A DNA stretch of 64,000 bases from Amblyornis subalaris (taxonomy: Eukaryota > Chordata > Aves > Passeriformes > Ptilonorhynchidae). The notes below the pieces were generated by a model, which had not been told where the DNA came from, did not search any database, and worked only from the letters and a program-made list of their open reading frames with translations. How positions within the stretch are numbered: position 1 is the stretch's first letter; the number at the start of each line of letters is the position of its first letter. The position numbers and the translations under genes were made by a program. The stretch is taken from NCBI GenBank assembly GCA_018881555.1, contig JACAXG010000104.1:599775-663774 (forward strand). The letters run 5' to 3'. Below, one piece after another: positions 13,863-24,975 of this stretch.

Positions 13863-15330
13863 ACTAAAAAGCCAACACAACTAAACTCTACACACATGTA
13901 TACAGCTTTAAATGGACAAATGTTTAGCTGCCTGCAATTACATTATGCATTTTGACTATAAATCCTGTCACCACTAGAGAAGGAAAGCTTGTGCCACTAA
14001 ACATTCAGTAAAATCTGGACTACTTTACTGAAATGGGTTACGTGTGACCATGGTACTTGAGAAACTTGGCTTCTCTATACTCTGCCAAAATTGCATAATG
14101 CAGTGGTTCTGCTTGTGAAATGACATTGTGTCTGAGGCATAGTGACAGTTTTATGTCTACACTAATAGGAATTTAAGAAATTGAGTAGGTTTGAGCAACC
14201 TGTGCTGGTGAGTTTCAGAGGACTACAGTAGGTGTTGTAAGCCCTGGTAAATGGTCTCTTCCTGTGCTTCTGTCCTTCCCCAACACCTTGGGGAAAGACT
14301 TGACAGCTCTTACAATAGGGGTCAGTTCAATTTTTTTTTTTTCTTCAGAGGTATAGGAAGAGTTTAATAGTTTTCTGTCAGTCACTAGTCAAATATTATT
14401 CCTAATGTGGTTTTTTAACTTTTTATTATTAATATGCTGTAATATTGATAGATCAGTTTAACTTGCCTGTGTTGTGAAAATAGACTTTTTTAGAAGGGGA
14501 GCCGATGTAGTGACTACATCAACCAACTGCATTGATGATGTCCTATTTCTTCATGTTCTCCATGTCCCCAGGAATAGTAAGAATTGACCATTTTACAATT
14601 GCTGAGATAAAATAAACCAATCTAAATTGGAGAGATAGATTATATTGACAACACCAGCCTCCAGAACATGTTTGATTGCAGTTCCCTGTGGCTAGGCTAC
14701 ATCAGCTTATCGACCTGTGGGCTCTATGTCCATTTTATGTCAGTCAGAAAGCAGTGCAGTTCATTGGAGACTGAGGTCCCATTGTCAGATGGGATTATTA
14801 TTTTAAGGGAAAAAATGGTTGAATGGTATACTGACATATTTCTTGTAAAAGCATTAATTCCACCTGCATAAGTCGCAGCCTGTTTGAACTGTAATGGTTG
14901 TGCTTCACAGTTGTTCAAAGCATCATAGCTCCTTTTTAAATTCATCTCGGGGANCTCAGCCATGCAAATGCATATTTGAGTAATGTTTTAATTGTTGTAT
15001 CTTCTTTCTGTTTTTTGATGAGAAAATGAGAACTTAAACCTGTTGATCTCAGCTTCACATTTTCAAAATTCATGTCCTGCCTTGGCCATGAGGGGTGATG
15101 TTGCTGGTGCTTGCCAGAGCTTTCCTGTCAAATGGTTTAGCTCAGGCCTATATTATGTTCTCCTGGGAATAAAATTGATGGTAAGAGTAGGCTATTAAAT
15201 TATACTAGGGTCCACTACTATGTTTTCTGATTATGGGTTAAATAAGGAAAGCACTTATTTTTCCTAGAGAAGACAAGTGGGATTGTCTGGCATGAAGTTT
15301 TCACATTTTGTACTGTACCTAAATGGGGAA

Positions 15331-15356
15331 GTGTGTGTGTGTGTGTATATGTGTGT
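15331..15356. repeat. GT dinucleotide microsatellite
   Basis: (GT)8 at 15331-15346, interrupted by ATAT and followed by (GT)3. Probably length-polymorphic; intron 1. Confidence 0.9.
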
Positions 15357-16756
15357 TTACAGACTGCAGAAGGAACCGTTTTGGAATATAGGTGATATAA
15401 CTTACATGCTGAACAGAATTTCTGAATGAGGTTTGTTTTTTTAATTACCTTTCTGTTACATAAACTATTAGGTATCAGAGTAGATAGGGTTGTGGACTTC
15501 CAAGACCTAGGCAAAAAAGTCAAATGTTGTAAAGATCTTTAGACATTAATAGTTTGAAGTCCTCTTGCACCTTTTCCTACTAATCTGTAGTTTAAAGGAA
15601 ATCCACACCTTTTATTTGAAAACCCCCAAATTTTCTACATTGATTTTCAAATATGTTCTTACCTCCTACTCTCTCTGTCCTCCTCCGCTTTCCTCTCCCT
15701 CAACACCCACGGCACCAATTGGAACATTTTAGGTGACTTCTCAGAATTTAGAAGGTAAAATCTTCATATTTTTGTTGGCATTATAATATATTTGAATGTC
15801 ACTGGTACTAGCATGGGACTTTTCTCTTCCTTGCACACTATTGTGCTCCCTCACATTGTTCCTGGTAATTGCTGGGATGCGTAGGAAAACGTGGAGGCAT
15901 GCAGCTGTCTTTGTGCAGCTGACAAATAGCTTTGAAAAAGATCATTGTTCTTACAGGTAAGTGAGAAAAAGACAACTCATTCAGTCTTAAGGGAACTTCG
16001 GATATGTTTCAGGTAGGCAAGAAATGAAATGCAGTGGGTACTCTTTTCCACCCTGCTGACTAATGCCTGGTGCAGGACTGTGCTGAGCTGGGATCTTCCT
16101 GGGAACACAGAGGGAGTGAAGCCTTCTCCTAAAAGGCAGTGTTGTGCTGCCTGCACAAAATGGTGAACAAAGGCTTGCTAAAGACAGTACCCTCTTATTG
16201 ATGGCAGATTTCCCTGCTGAGTTGCATTACTTCTTGAATTATTTCTTTACTTTCCAGTAGAAAAAGATGAATAACTTTGTTTAAACGCAGAAAACTTACA
16301 TATGTTATATTAGTATGAGGATGTGGAACTAGTGCAGAAGGAAAATATGTTTTTGGAATGCTGCTATTTTTTTTTCTCAGATCAGAACTTGGAATGCCAC
16401 ATGTGGGATACTTTTATAATGCNATATGCAAAAACTAAATCGATTTTATAAGTTAGCTTCTGTTAATGTATACCTGGATAAGATTTTATGTGCATTCTGA
16501 GGAAGTGAATGTAATACATTATGACCAGAATTTGCTATCAAGGTGTTGTCATATTTTAGTGGCAGAAAAACCAAGAAAGGTCAATATGATTTCTCTTATT
16601 TTTAAAAGAGAGTTTTCCCTGTGTGGCAGTCTCATTTTTCCCTATCCTTTTTTCTTGCTTTCAATTTTAGAAGAATTCAAAGAAAAAATTGACTAAGAAT
16701 TATATGACATAATATACTGAGAATCATGTTTTAATATTTTGTTGCAGAAGGACTCC

Positions 16757-16828
16757 ATGAAAGATGACAGAAGAAGTTATTGTTATTGCAAAGTGGGATT
16801 ACACTGCACAGCAGGACCAAGAACTTGA
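16757..16828 (+). promoter_or_regulatory. Upstream ORF overlapping the NCK2 start codon
   Basis: An ATG at 16757, 7 nt before the NCK2 ATG and in a different frame, opens a 23-codon ORF that ends with TGA at 16826-16828, inside the NCK2 coding region. It lies wholly within the first coding exon, so every transcript using this exon carries it. Its context is poor (T at -3, A at +4), whereas the NCK2 ATG has A at -3. Leaky scanning is therefore the likely outcome, with the uORF lowering translation somewhat. The regulatory role is inference. Confidence 0.5.
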
Positions 16829-16989
16829 CATCAAGAAAAATGAGCGTCTTTGGCTATTAGATGATTCTAAGACATGGTGGAGGGTAAGAAACGCAGCCAA
16901 CAAAACAGGATATGTGCCGTCAAATTATGTGGAGCGAAAAAACAGCTTGAAGAAAGGTTCTCTGGTGAAAAATCTAAAAGACACATTGG
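16764..16989 (+). CDS. NCK2: NCK2 coding exon 1 (residues 1-75 plus first base of codon 76): first SH3 domain
   Basis: First coding exon of the adaptor NCK2 (NCK-beta, Grb4). The exon begins at 16748 after TTGCAG, and its donor is G|GTAAGT at 16990. It encodes the whole first SH3 domain (about residues 2-60): an ALYDY-like AKWDYTAQ at 9-16, acidic RT-loop residues D18, E20 and D22, the WW pair at 38-39 (W38 is the proline-ligand tryptophan), and GYVPSNYV at 49-56. The basic linker KNLKDTLG follows. The start is secure: ATG 16764 has A at -3, and an in-frame TGA sits two codons upstream (16758-16760). The exon ends in phase 1 and joins exon 2 to make Gly76. This SH3 is known in the family to bind proline-rich partners. 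The linker composition and the details of the next exon identify NCK2 rather than its paralogue NCK1. Confidence 0.98.
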
Positions 16990-17010
16990 GTAAGTCCTTT
17001 TGTATTTTGG

Positions 17011-17016
17011 AATAAA
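17011..17016 (+). promoter_or_regulatory. AATAAA 21 nt into intron 2 (candidate intronic poly(A) signal)
   Basis: A canonical AATAAA lies just beyond the exon donor. If the donor is skipped, the coding frame continues for seven intronic codons after Gly76 and stops at the TAA (17013-17015) inside this hexamer. A GT-containing stretch follows (about 17022-17060). The hexamer is seen directly; its use is inference. Confidence 0.3.
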
Positions 17017-20000
17017 TTTAGTGGTCTTGATGAATTTCAAATTGGGAATGTAATGTGCATATAAATATTTTTTTTAACATGAGTGTTTGGATTGTCTTAA
17101 TCCTTAGTTTGAGGTAACGTGGTGGATAATTGAGGGAGGAGGAGACAGAGTGTGGATGTGGGTGGAGAATCATGTGTAAAAATCTGTAACAGGTTTTCTT
17201 GCATCACATCCAGAAGAAAAAGATGTTATTTTTGTTCAAGTTTGTCAGAGGTTGTGTATTTTCAGTGGCCAAGGAACTGTGTTTTCATAGAGATATCAAC
17301 TGCTGAATCCTCTCCTTCCATGCCAAGTCCTCTCACTTGAAAGTTGAAGGATGTAAGCTGGCTTGTTCAGCATAGGTATCATAGCCAAAGCTAAATCACT
17401 TTATGAATGGGATTTTACAGTGTGGCTGTGTACAAAGCCAGGGGTTAAGTTTCTGTGGTCTGAGATGTTCCTTTGACTTCCAAGTCATTAAATATGTATT
17501 CAATTTTATATTTGCACATAAAGTCTTCACAACAGTGTATCATATATATATAATAATCTAACTTTGAAAAATGTTGAGAGTATTTTAAAGAAATGTATTT
17601 GAAAGTCAAGTGAAATGTGTTTTTTTCCTCTATGATTTTTAAAGACTGATCAAAAAGGGCTTTGCATATTGCTAGAAAAGGTTATAAACATAGCGATAAG
17701 TTGTTGTTTTATGCCAGGAAAAGCTACTAGTGGTGTTTTAGGATGTAATGAATAAAACAGAAACAGGCACATGGAAGTGTTTTGAGGGGTTTTCTTTTGC
17801 TTCTGTTTTGGTTTTTTGCCTGTGTTTTATAAAGTCTTACATAGGGAAAACTTGTTCTGTTGCAAACTGCTGTATACAAAATGACTCTTCAATAGAAAAA
17901 TCAGGTTTTGGGATTGGACTTTTTAGAAAGCTAAAAGGTTCACCTAAAAATAACATGGCAATAACTTATGCAGGATTATCCTGTGCCAATGTTGTTTCTA
18001 ACAGGTTTGGTTTCTTAGTCACTTTTTCATTACCATGTCCTCCACTGCTGAGTTGCCATAAAGTACATGGAAATTAAAGATCACAGGATGGGTGGCAGGC
18101 AAACAAGGTTATCATAACATTTACCATGGTAATATTTAGTACTATAGTACTTTCTACCATATACTCTTGGAATACTCATTGCAGTGCCAGGAAATGTAAT
18201 TATGCCTTTTCAAAGATTTGTGTGGTTGAAATCAAAATCCCACTTGTGACTTTAAGCTCCTTTTATATGGATTTGTGTTGTTTAAAACATAATGTATATA
18301 TATTGTCTGAAAGCTATCTTAGGATTGCAGTTCTGTTGTGGTAATATATCAAGTGTTCATTGAAAATGTGGGCAGTATTTGCTTGAGGTAAACACATTTT
18401 TATTTATATCTGAGAGAAATCTATTTAAGTGAAGGAATAGAGACGTGTCCTAGCATATGTGCATATTTATCTTTTCAGTCTTAACAAAGCTGCATGGTGC
18501 AGGGTGCTTCCCTTCACTCTGGTGGTGAATGATGAAAAGGTGTGATACAAAAGCATGGTGGTTCCATGGCTGAGCCATCCCTAGTGTCACATCTTCCAAA
18601 CCTCAGCCCTTTGCATGCACCTATACAGGTTTTTAAGTTCTGAAGCAGTGTTATGACAATTTACTAATTCCCTGTACCCTTTCTAATGTTTTTTCTGTGT
18701 GTTTGTTCAGCTGAGGCTGAAAGTATCTTGTGATGGAGCCTGGCTTCTTCTTGTGCTGTTACCACCCTTGCCTGCTGAGCATCCAGAGTGTAAAGCACCT
18801 CTCATGCTCTCTTATGTTCATACATCCTGTGACAGTGAGAAACTGCCTAAGACATACCTAACTCACAAACTGATTCAGAATATTCTTAACATCCATCCGA
18901 AAGAGCTGGTGCTTAAGAGTATTCTTTTTTGATAGTTTAGTGACTATGAACTCCTTACCATCATGAAACGTGTATGTGCTGTGCACCACGTATCTGTACA
19001 ATTTTTTTCACCTTTCCGGAATCAGAGTCCTCAACTAAACTATAGGCTTTAAGCCTTGTTTGTCTTGCTGTACAGTGATTTCCCATTCAGAACAAGCAGA
19101 GCATGTGTCCTTCCTTAGAGGANCCATTGTTCTGAGACGCCATCAAAAATGCACTCCTTCTTTTTAAACAAAGGCTTGCAAATTGCAAGACTGATGCTTC
19201 ATCTAGTGAAACAGCTTTTGAAAGTTTTGCTTCACCAAGTGAAGCAAGTTCTTAAGTTCTCTTTATATAAATATGTCTAATGTATCATCATGCTTGCCTT
19301 TCCAAGGATCACAAGAAAATTCTCATTAAAATACCTCCTAACCCAGCACANTTGGGAATGATGGTCCTGGGTGTTAGTCCTTAAACCAAATCTGTTTCCA
19401 ACTTTGATCTTGAAGCTACTGCCAAAATATCAGGTACTGAGCTTAAACCCAACAAAGCATCATTTAGTAGTCAGTCAGTAATTAATTGNGAGTCTTGTGA
19501 AATCTCAGGAAAGAAACAGCGGATTCTTAGCTGCTTCCAGTGATGTACCTGAACCTGCCTTTCATACTTGTGTTACTCCAGCAAATGGTTGTTCCCATGG
19601 AGATGCACTTTTCCCTGCCTCTTCCTTGATAATTACATTTCCTTGTGTTAAAAAAACTCATCTGAAAGCATTGTTATCATACAAATGATGTAATGGGTTG
19701 TCTGTGTGATTACCTGTAGCTATGTGCTGCTCTTGTTCTTATCCATGGTAATTCCTGGTGGTTGATTTATATTTATATATTCAATAACTATCAAAAGTGC
19801 CAGCCATAGTTCAAATTGTGGCAGACCCCNTAGGAGCTATAACTATTTAATTAATAGTTCACCCTGTTTGCTGTTGAAGATGTATCATCTGAATAGTTGT
19901 TCATCCTTGGCAGTCTGTGTTCTGATGAAACTTTATGGCACCAGTTGTGTTGATGTCTGGTACATAAAAACCCAAATACACCACCAAAGTTTACTACCTT

Positions 20001-20217
20001 TCTGAAGTTGCCTTTATCAGGAAAACTTTTAATCTCATCAGAGAATGAAGTCATGCCTGTTTGATGCTAAAAACTAATTTTCCCAGAACTGTTGACTGTC
20101 ATTAATTGAATCTCAACCCTTGAATACTTTATTAATAGAATCCTATCAGCTTTACAGTTTTTTGGCTTGGGGTTGGTGGAAGGTTAATGGGCATGTGGGT
20201 ACCTAGAACAGGCAGCT

Positions 20218-20235
20218 TGATATTTTAAAATATCA
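20218..20235. repeat. 18-bp perfect palindrome
   Basis: TGATATTTTAAAATATCA is exactly self-complementary. AT-rich palindromes occur by chance in introns. No function is claimed. Confidence 0.85.
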
Positions 20236-23200
20236 GCCCATTTTTAGCAATGTTTTAAGCCTTCTTGAATTTCTATTATATTTCATCATTTTTTGAAAAG
20301 AACATCAAATAAAATGGATTCGGAGACAGCTCTCCTGAATGTATTGGGGGCTTATTAAAATCCTGATTAACACTTGTTTAGCATATGTTCTTTAAATCAG
20401 TTACTTGTGGACTGAAAAACAGCTCACCTCAAATCTCAAATGACCCCCAGTAATTTCTGAAGAGACACTTTTGAATCATCCTACACCTTTTTACAAACCA
20501 GTAGCCTTTTCTATTCACTTTGGCTTTGCCCTTTTAAGGCTTAACCCTGTTCTACTGTATCTTCTTTTAGTCCTGTCATCAGGGAATTTTTCTAAAACTT
20601 TCATCTTTCCTTAAATTACTTGGAGAAACTTTGAGTCTTCTAATTTTGCTATTGATGGATGTCTGGTTTTGTCATTTTTCTGTTTGATATATACTACTTG
20701 TGTCTTCTTAAATGTCTTTCTTGAGTAAAGTCTAATGAATACTTAGCTACAATGGCCTAGTTTTAATTATGGAAATATAGCGTATAGGCCACCTATTGAG
20801 TATTTTAAATGATTCATCTTCTCATTCCCTTTTTTGTCTTGAGTGAAAAGTTAATGGTAATTTGGCCATTTCAAATTGCTGTCTTCTGTTTGCTCGTATT
20901 GAATGAAATCTGGTAATTATTACTATTCTTAAGGCAAAAGCCAGCTTCCAGGCCTGTGATTAAAATTTCATCTTCATTCATTATAATGAAGTTTAAAATA
21001 GTTTCCTTGTACAGTATTGCTTTTGCAGGGAGGGTATTTTTTATACATTTTGAATAAGTCTTACTAAGCAAGAGACCTCCAGCATGCATCTTTTAAACTG
21101 TAATTTTCTGTAATATAATTCATGTGCTGGGGGGTGGAAAGGAATTCCCTTATCCATTTGGCTGGAGTGGGTGTTTGCGAGCACCGCCCCCAGAGCTGCC
21201 TGAGTGCAACTTCGCGGGTTTCCCCTTCTGCAGCAAAGATGATCTATGCCTGCTGGCTCATCTCTGTCATGCCGAACAGAAACCTTATCTGAAGGAAGCC
21301 AAAATAATTCAGAAGTCAGTTGTTTGTGTACTCAAAATAAAACTTCTGCATTTTTTCCATCCCTTTGCAAGTCATTTTCCTGGCAGCAGCACAACTCCCC
21401 AGGCAGCAGCATGCTACGAGTGACTGAAGCGTGTGATCCAGCAGCAGGGTGCCATTTTCGTGGGAATCCATGCTTTTCTGAATGTTACTGCTTTTGATTC
21501 ACAACCAGCACTGTATATAGGCTTTTCTTACAGGTTTCTGGTCTTGTTCCCTGTAGTGAACAACCAGATAAGAAACTTTGAAGACATTTCCACTCTGCTC
21601 TTGGCATGGGTTTTTGAACAGATGCCCTGCAAAAGAAAAAAGTTTAATAAAAGGTGTATTGAAAGAGAGATTGGACACCAAGAACACAGGAGAGGTGTTT
21701 GCAAATCAGTAGGAACAATAGAAATGGATGAGTGTTGGTGGTGATGGCAAATAACCTTGATAACATGTCACAGAGATGTTTGAGTTGCATGAGAGACTCT
21801 TCAAATGCCTATCAAGCTTCTGTAAGTCTGCAAAACTTTTCAGTAGCTTTTTAGTTTTAATTCAGTCAGTGTGCCAGATTTGGAAAGTAAGAATTGCCAG
21901 GTGAGATGTAATGTACAGAAACCGGTCTTTGCTTGCATCAGTGTTCCTAGCAAGTTATTTCAGAAGTGTTATGAGCATGCTGGAGTATTTCCTGTGTTCA
22001 TCAACCCCCATGGCCTACCTGGGTCAATCTGTAGATCTGTGCAGCAGATACCTGAATAGCATATATACTGTCGCTTCCAGGAATCAACAGTTTTATACCT
22101 CTCCCTTCTCCCCAGTTATTTTTATGAAAGTATGGGTTTTTTTCAAATTTATAACTTNATGTTTTCCCGTTTAAGAGCTACTTAATAGCACCTTCTCAGT
22201 GCCCTTTTGGAAACTGATGGAGAAGTTAGCTCTTTTTTCTTTGGAGAGTCACTGCTTAGTAAGAGGCAGAAATGAGGAATTGGTCACTTTTTAATGCAAT
22301 ATTTTCTTTAACAATGGAAAATCATTCCTCTTTACTGTTGGTTAAGAGGCTTGGTGTACTTCCTTTTAGATATAAATATTTCAACTCAAATTTAAAGTAT
22401 TACCATCATAGTTGTGTATAACATGGTTGTGAAATCTCATTCTCCAAATAAGTAATCAACCTTTAACTTCTTGTGTGTGTTAGTGGCCTTTATTTTATTT
22501 ATTTTTTTTTTTGCTTGTTTGGTTTGCTTCTGAGTATTTTTTTCTTTTTAAAAATATCTTGGTGGTCCAGTTTTGGTAGTTCTGATGTGGTATGTCTATT
22601 AGATTTAATTGTATAAGGTGGTATTTTGACGTTCAGCAGATTGCTTCTAAGTCTTGTTTGAAGTATTGAAATTTGATTACTAACGTCTTTCCCTGGTGAA
22701 AGTTACTTATGTGACTCTAATGTTGTGGTTTTTAACTGAACATTTTCCAGTTCTTCAGCACTAGTTTTTAAAAGTGTAATCATAAGAAGTATGCACAGTA
22801 TTTTTGGCACAGTCAGAGCACTAAATTGAGTCTTTCTTACTCTTTGCTTGATGAATTTATGTTTGTTTATCAGTGAACTGCCTGAGCCACATGAGCTGCA
22901 AGATCACAGAAAACACATTAAACTCTTAATATGAGCAAGTACCAGTTTGAAAATATTTCTGTTAGTTTTTAATTAGTTATTTCCTATTCTAGTCTTCCCT
23001 GGACACCATAAGGGTGTAAAATTTACTACAGAATGAAAGAACAGTGGGAACAAGACTAAAAATGGTATTGTAGAATAAGTACCCTGTTGTATAGCACAGC
23101 CTCTTAAGCTGTATAGAGCTCATATTAATAAAAGCAGGACTACCTTATAAGACAAACAGAAGTTATTTTAATCTCTTTAGAACTCCAAGTTCCCAATGTT

Positions 23201-23449
23201 TTTGGACTTCCTTGTCACAGACCTGTAAGAAATGCTAGTCTTTCCATTCAAAAACCAGCATTTAATAAAGTTGATTTTAAACCATAAATAACTTCCTGCG
23301 GTATATAGCTACTTGTCAAATTCTTTATCATGTATATTTCTAAGATGGAATTATATGAAGTTTTCATTTAGCCAAACATCTCTAGTTGAAATTAGCAGTA
23401 AAATCAATCCCCTTGTAGGAGTTCAGCAAAAATAAAAGTATTTTTCCTG

Positions 23450-23476
23450 TGTTGCTTTGAAGCTGTTGCTTTGAAG
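23450..23476. repeat. 14-bp-period direct duplication
   Basis: TGTTGCTTTGAAG occurs twice (23450-23462 and 23464-23476) with one intervening base, a minor local duplication in intron 2. Confidence 0.85.
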
Positions 23477-24605
23477 GTGTCTAGCTTGTCAGAAAATATG
23501 GGCATGACAATAGTGGCATGTCTGTTTGGATGAGGGTAAGTAATCTCTATTTGCACTTTAAAGGAGTCAGTATACAGGAATTTAAGTTGAACTCTAGGGA
23601 GAGGAAGTAGTGGAAATGTTTATATACAGCATAAATTCTTGCTTAATTTCCTAGAATCTGTGTTAAAATAGCTCATTTCATGGTTGAATTTGTTCAACAA
23701 AAACACTTTCTCTACTGTGCTTCATCCTGCTTTGTAGTTGCATTGCTCAAAGTAAGCATGTTTGTTTGTGAGACAGTGTGGCAACAGTGGTCACTCTTCA
23801 CCAGTGATGAAATTGGGGAACATGGTTTTGTGGTAGTGAGTGAAGCTGATGGGAACTCTCTTTAGGTGTGGTGTCTTTAGTTTCAGGGGGAAAAAAAGCT
23901 GGAACAATTGCATTTCTTCCATATTCACGGAAATAATAGATCATTGTGGTTACATAGATTGCTGAGAAAGGAGNAATGGGAGATGTTCAACAATGATTTC
24001 AAACACAGGGAAGAGATTTCTTCCATTCCCGTCTAGAGCATGGGGAGTTAGGAGCTGGCAGTGCTGATGCCACTGGAGTGGTAGCAGATGATTTGTATAA
24101 CAAGTAATTCAAATGCTTTGCTGCTTTCTGGAAACGTATCTGCCTCACGAGCATCATTAAAACCTAGACTTAGCTTAAGTAGCCCTTTTCACTGTATTGA
24201 TGGTCTTTGAAGATATGGAGACATACTAAACAGCTGTAGCTCTGCACATGGAAAATGACACAAGAAGATACTGATGACAGGGTAGGGTCTGCTTTCTCGC
24301 TATCAATTAAATACATAATGGCAAAAATATATTCATTTTGAATTAGTGTTACTATTACATGTTAAAATAGTTATCTAGAATGTGAAACAAACTTGCAAAT
24401 TTATGGGTTTGGACCTATTGTACACCTGCAAATACTTAAATAACTTTAATATGCGTATCAACTGTGTCCACTGAAAGCATTAAAGGAGTCCAAGTATCTG
24501 CTTTGTGGAACTATAATCAGACTTTCTAAAAAAACCCGTGTTGTAATTCCTACAGAAACATCTGCGTAAGAAGGAAAAAATCTGATGTTGCAGAGCAGAC
24601 TGATG

Positions 24606-24628
24606 CAAAACAAACAAACAAACAAAAC
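24606..24628. repeat. CAAA microsatellite
   Basis: About five tandem CAAA units with one extra A in the first unit; simple sequence in intron 2. Confidence 0.85.
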
Positions 24629-24941
24629 TACAACAAAAACCCCAACCAAAATGAAACACAAACTTATGCCTTTTAAAGAGTTGAAAGCAAAGAAATTTGG
24701 TGAATATTCTGGAGGACTCAAGGTACAGAGTAATGCTTCTTTTATTGCTTGATAAGTGTTTCTCTGCTGGNTGTATGCACCAGGCCCTTTAGTCTCCTCC
24801 AAAGTCGAAAGCCAAAAGCAGCAGTGAGTGAATGCAGAANCTGCAGCTTGTTGCAGTGCTAGCTTGTGGTAGAAGCAGAAGTTTGCTTTCTTTCAGTTCA
24901 CAATTGCATGTATTATATGCTGTTGAAGTTTTGTCTTGTTT

Positions 24942-24975
24942 ATTGGGGTAGATTATTTATTGGGGTAGATCATTT
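24942..24975. repeat. 17-bp tandem duplication
   Basis: ATTGGGGTAGATTATTT is followed immediately by the same unit with one T-to-C change. Local duplication in intron 2. Confidence 0.9.

Larger units (their letters stand above)
8094..16747. other. NCK2: NCK2 intron 1, 3' part
   Basis: Non-coding intron running up to the acceptor ...TTTTGTTGCAG ending at 16747. It contains a G-quadruplex motif (12167-12188), a 20-bp tandem duplication (11945-11984), an A-rich stretch (13768-13862) and a GT microsatellite (15331-15356), each listed separately. Short open frames, for example 100 codons at 13236-13538, show no recognisable domain, no codon bias and several overlapping frames, so I treat them as chance. 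GC rises slightly around 9240-9345 without an identifiable feature. Confidence 0.75.

Noticed and set aside
18138..18151. 14-bp perfect palindrome AGTACTATAGTACT
   Set aside because: Short AT-rich palindrome with no supporting context; expected by chance in a window of this size.
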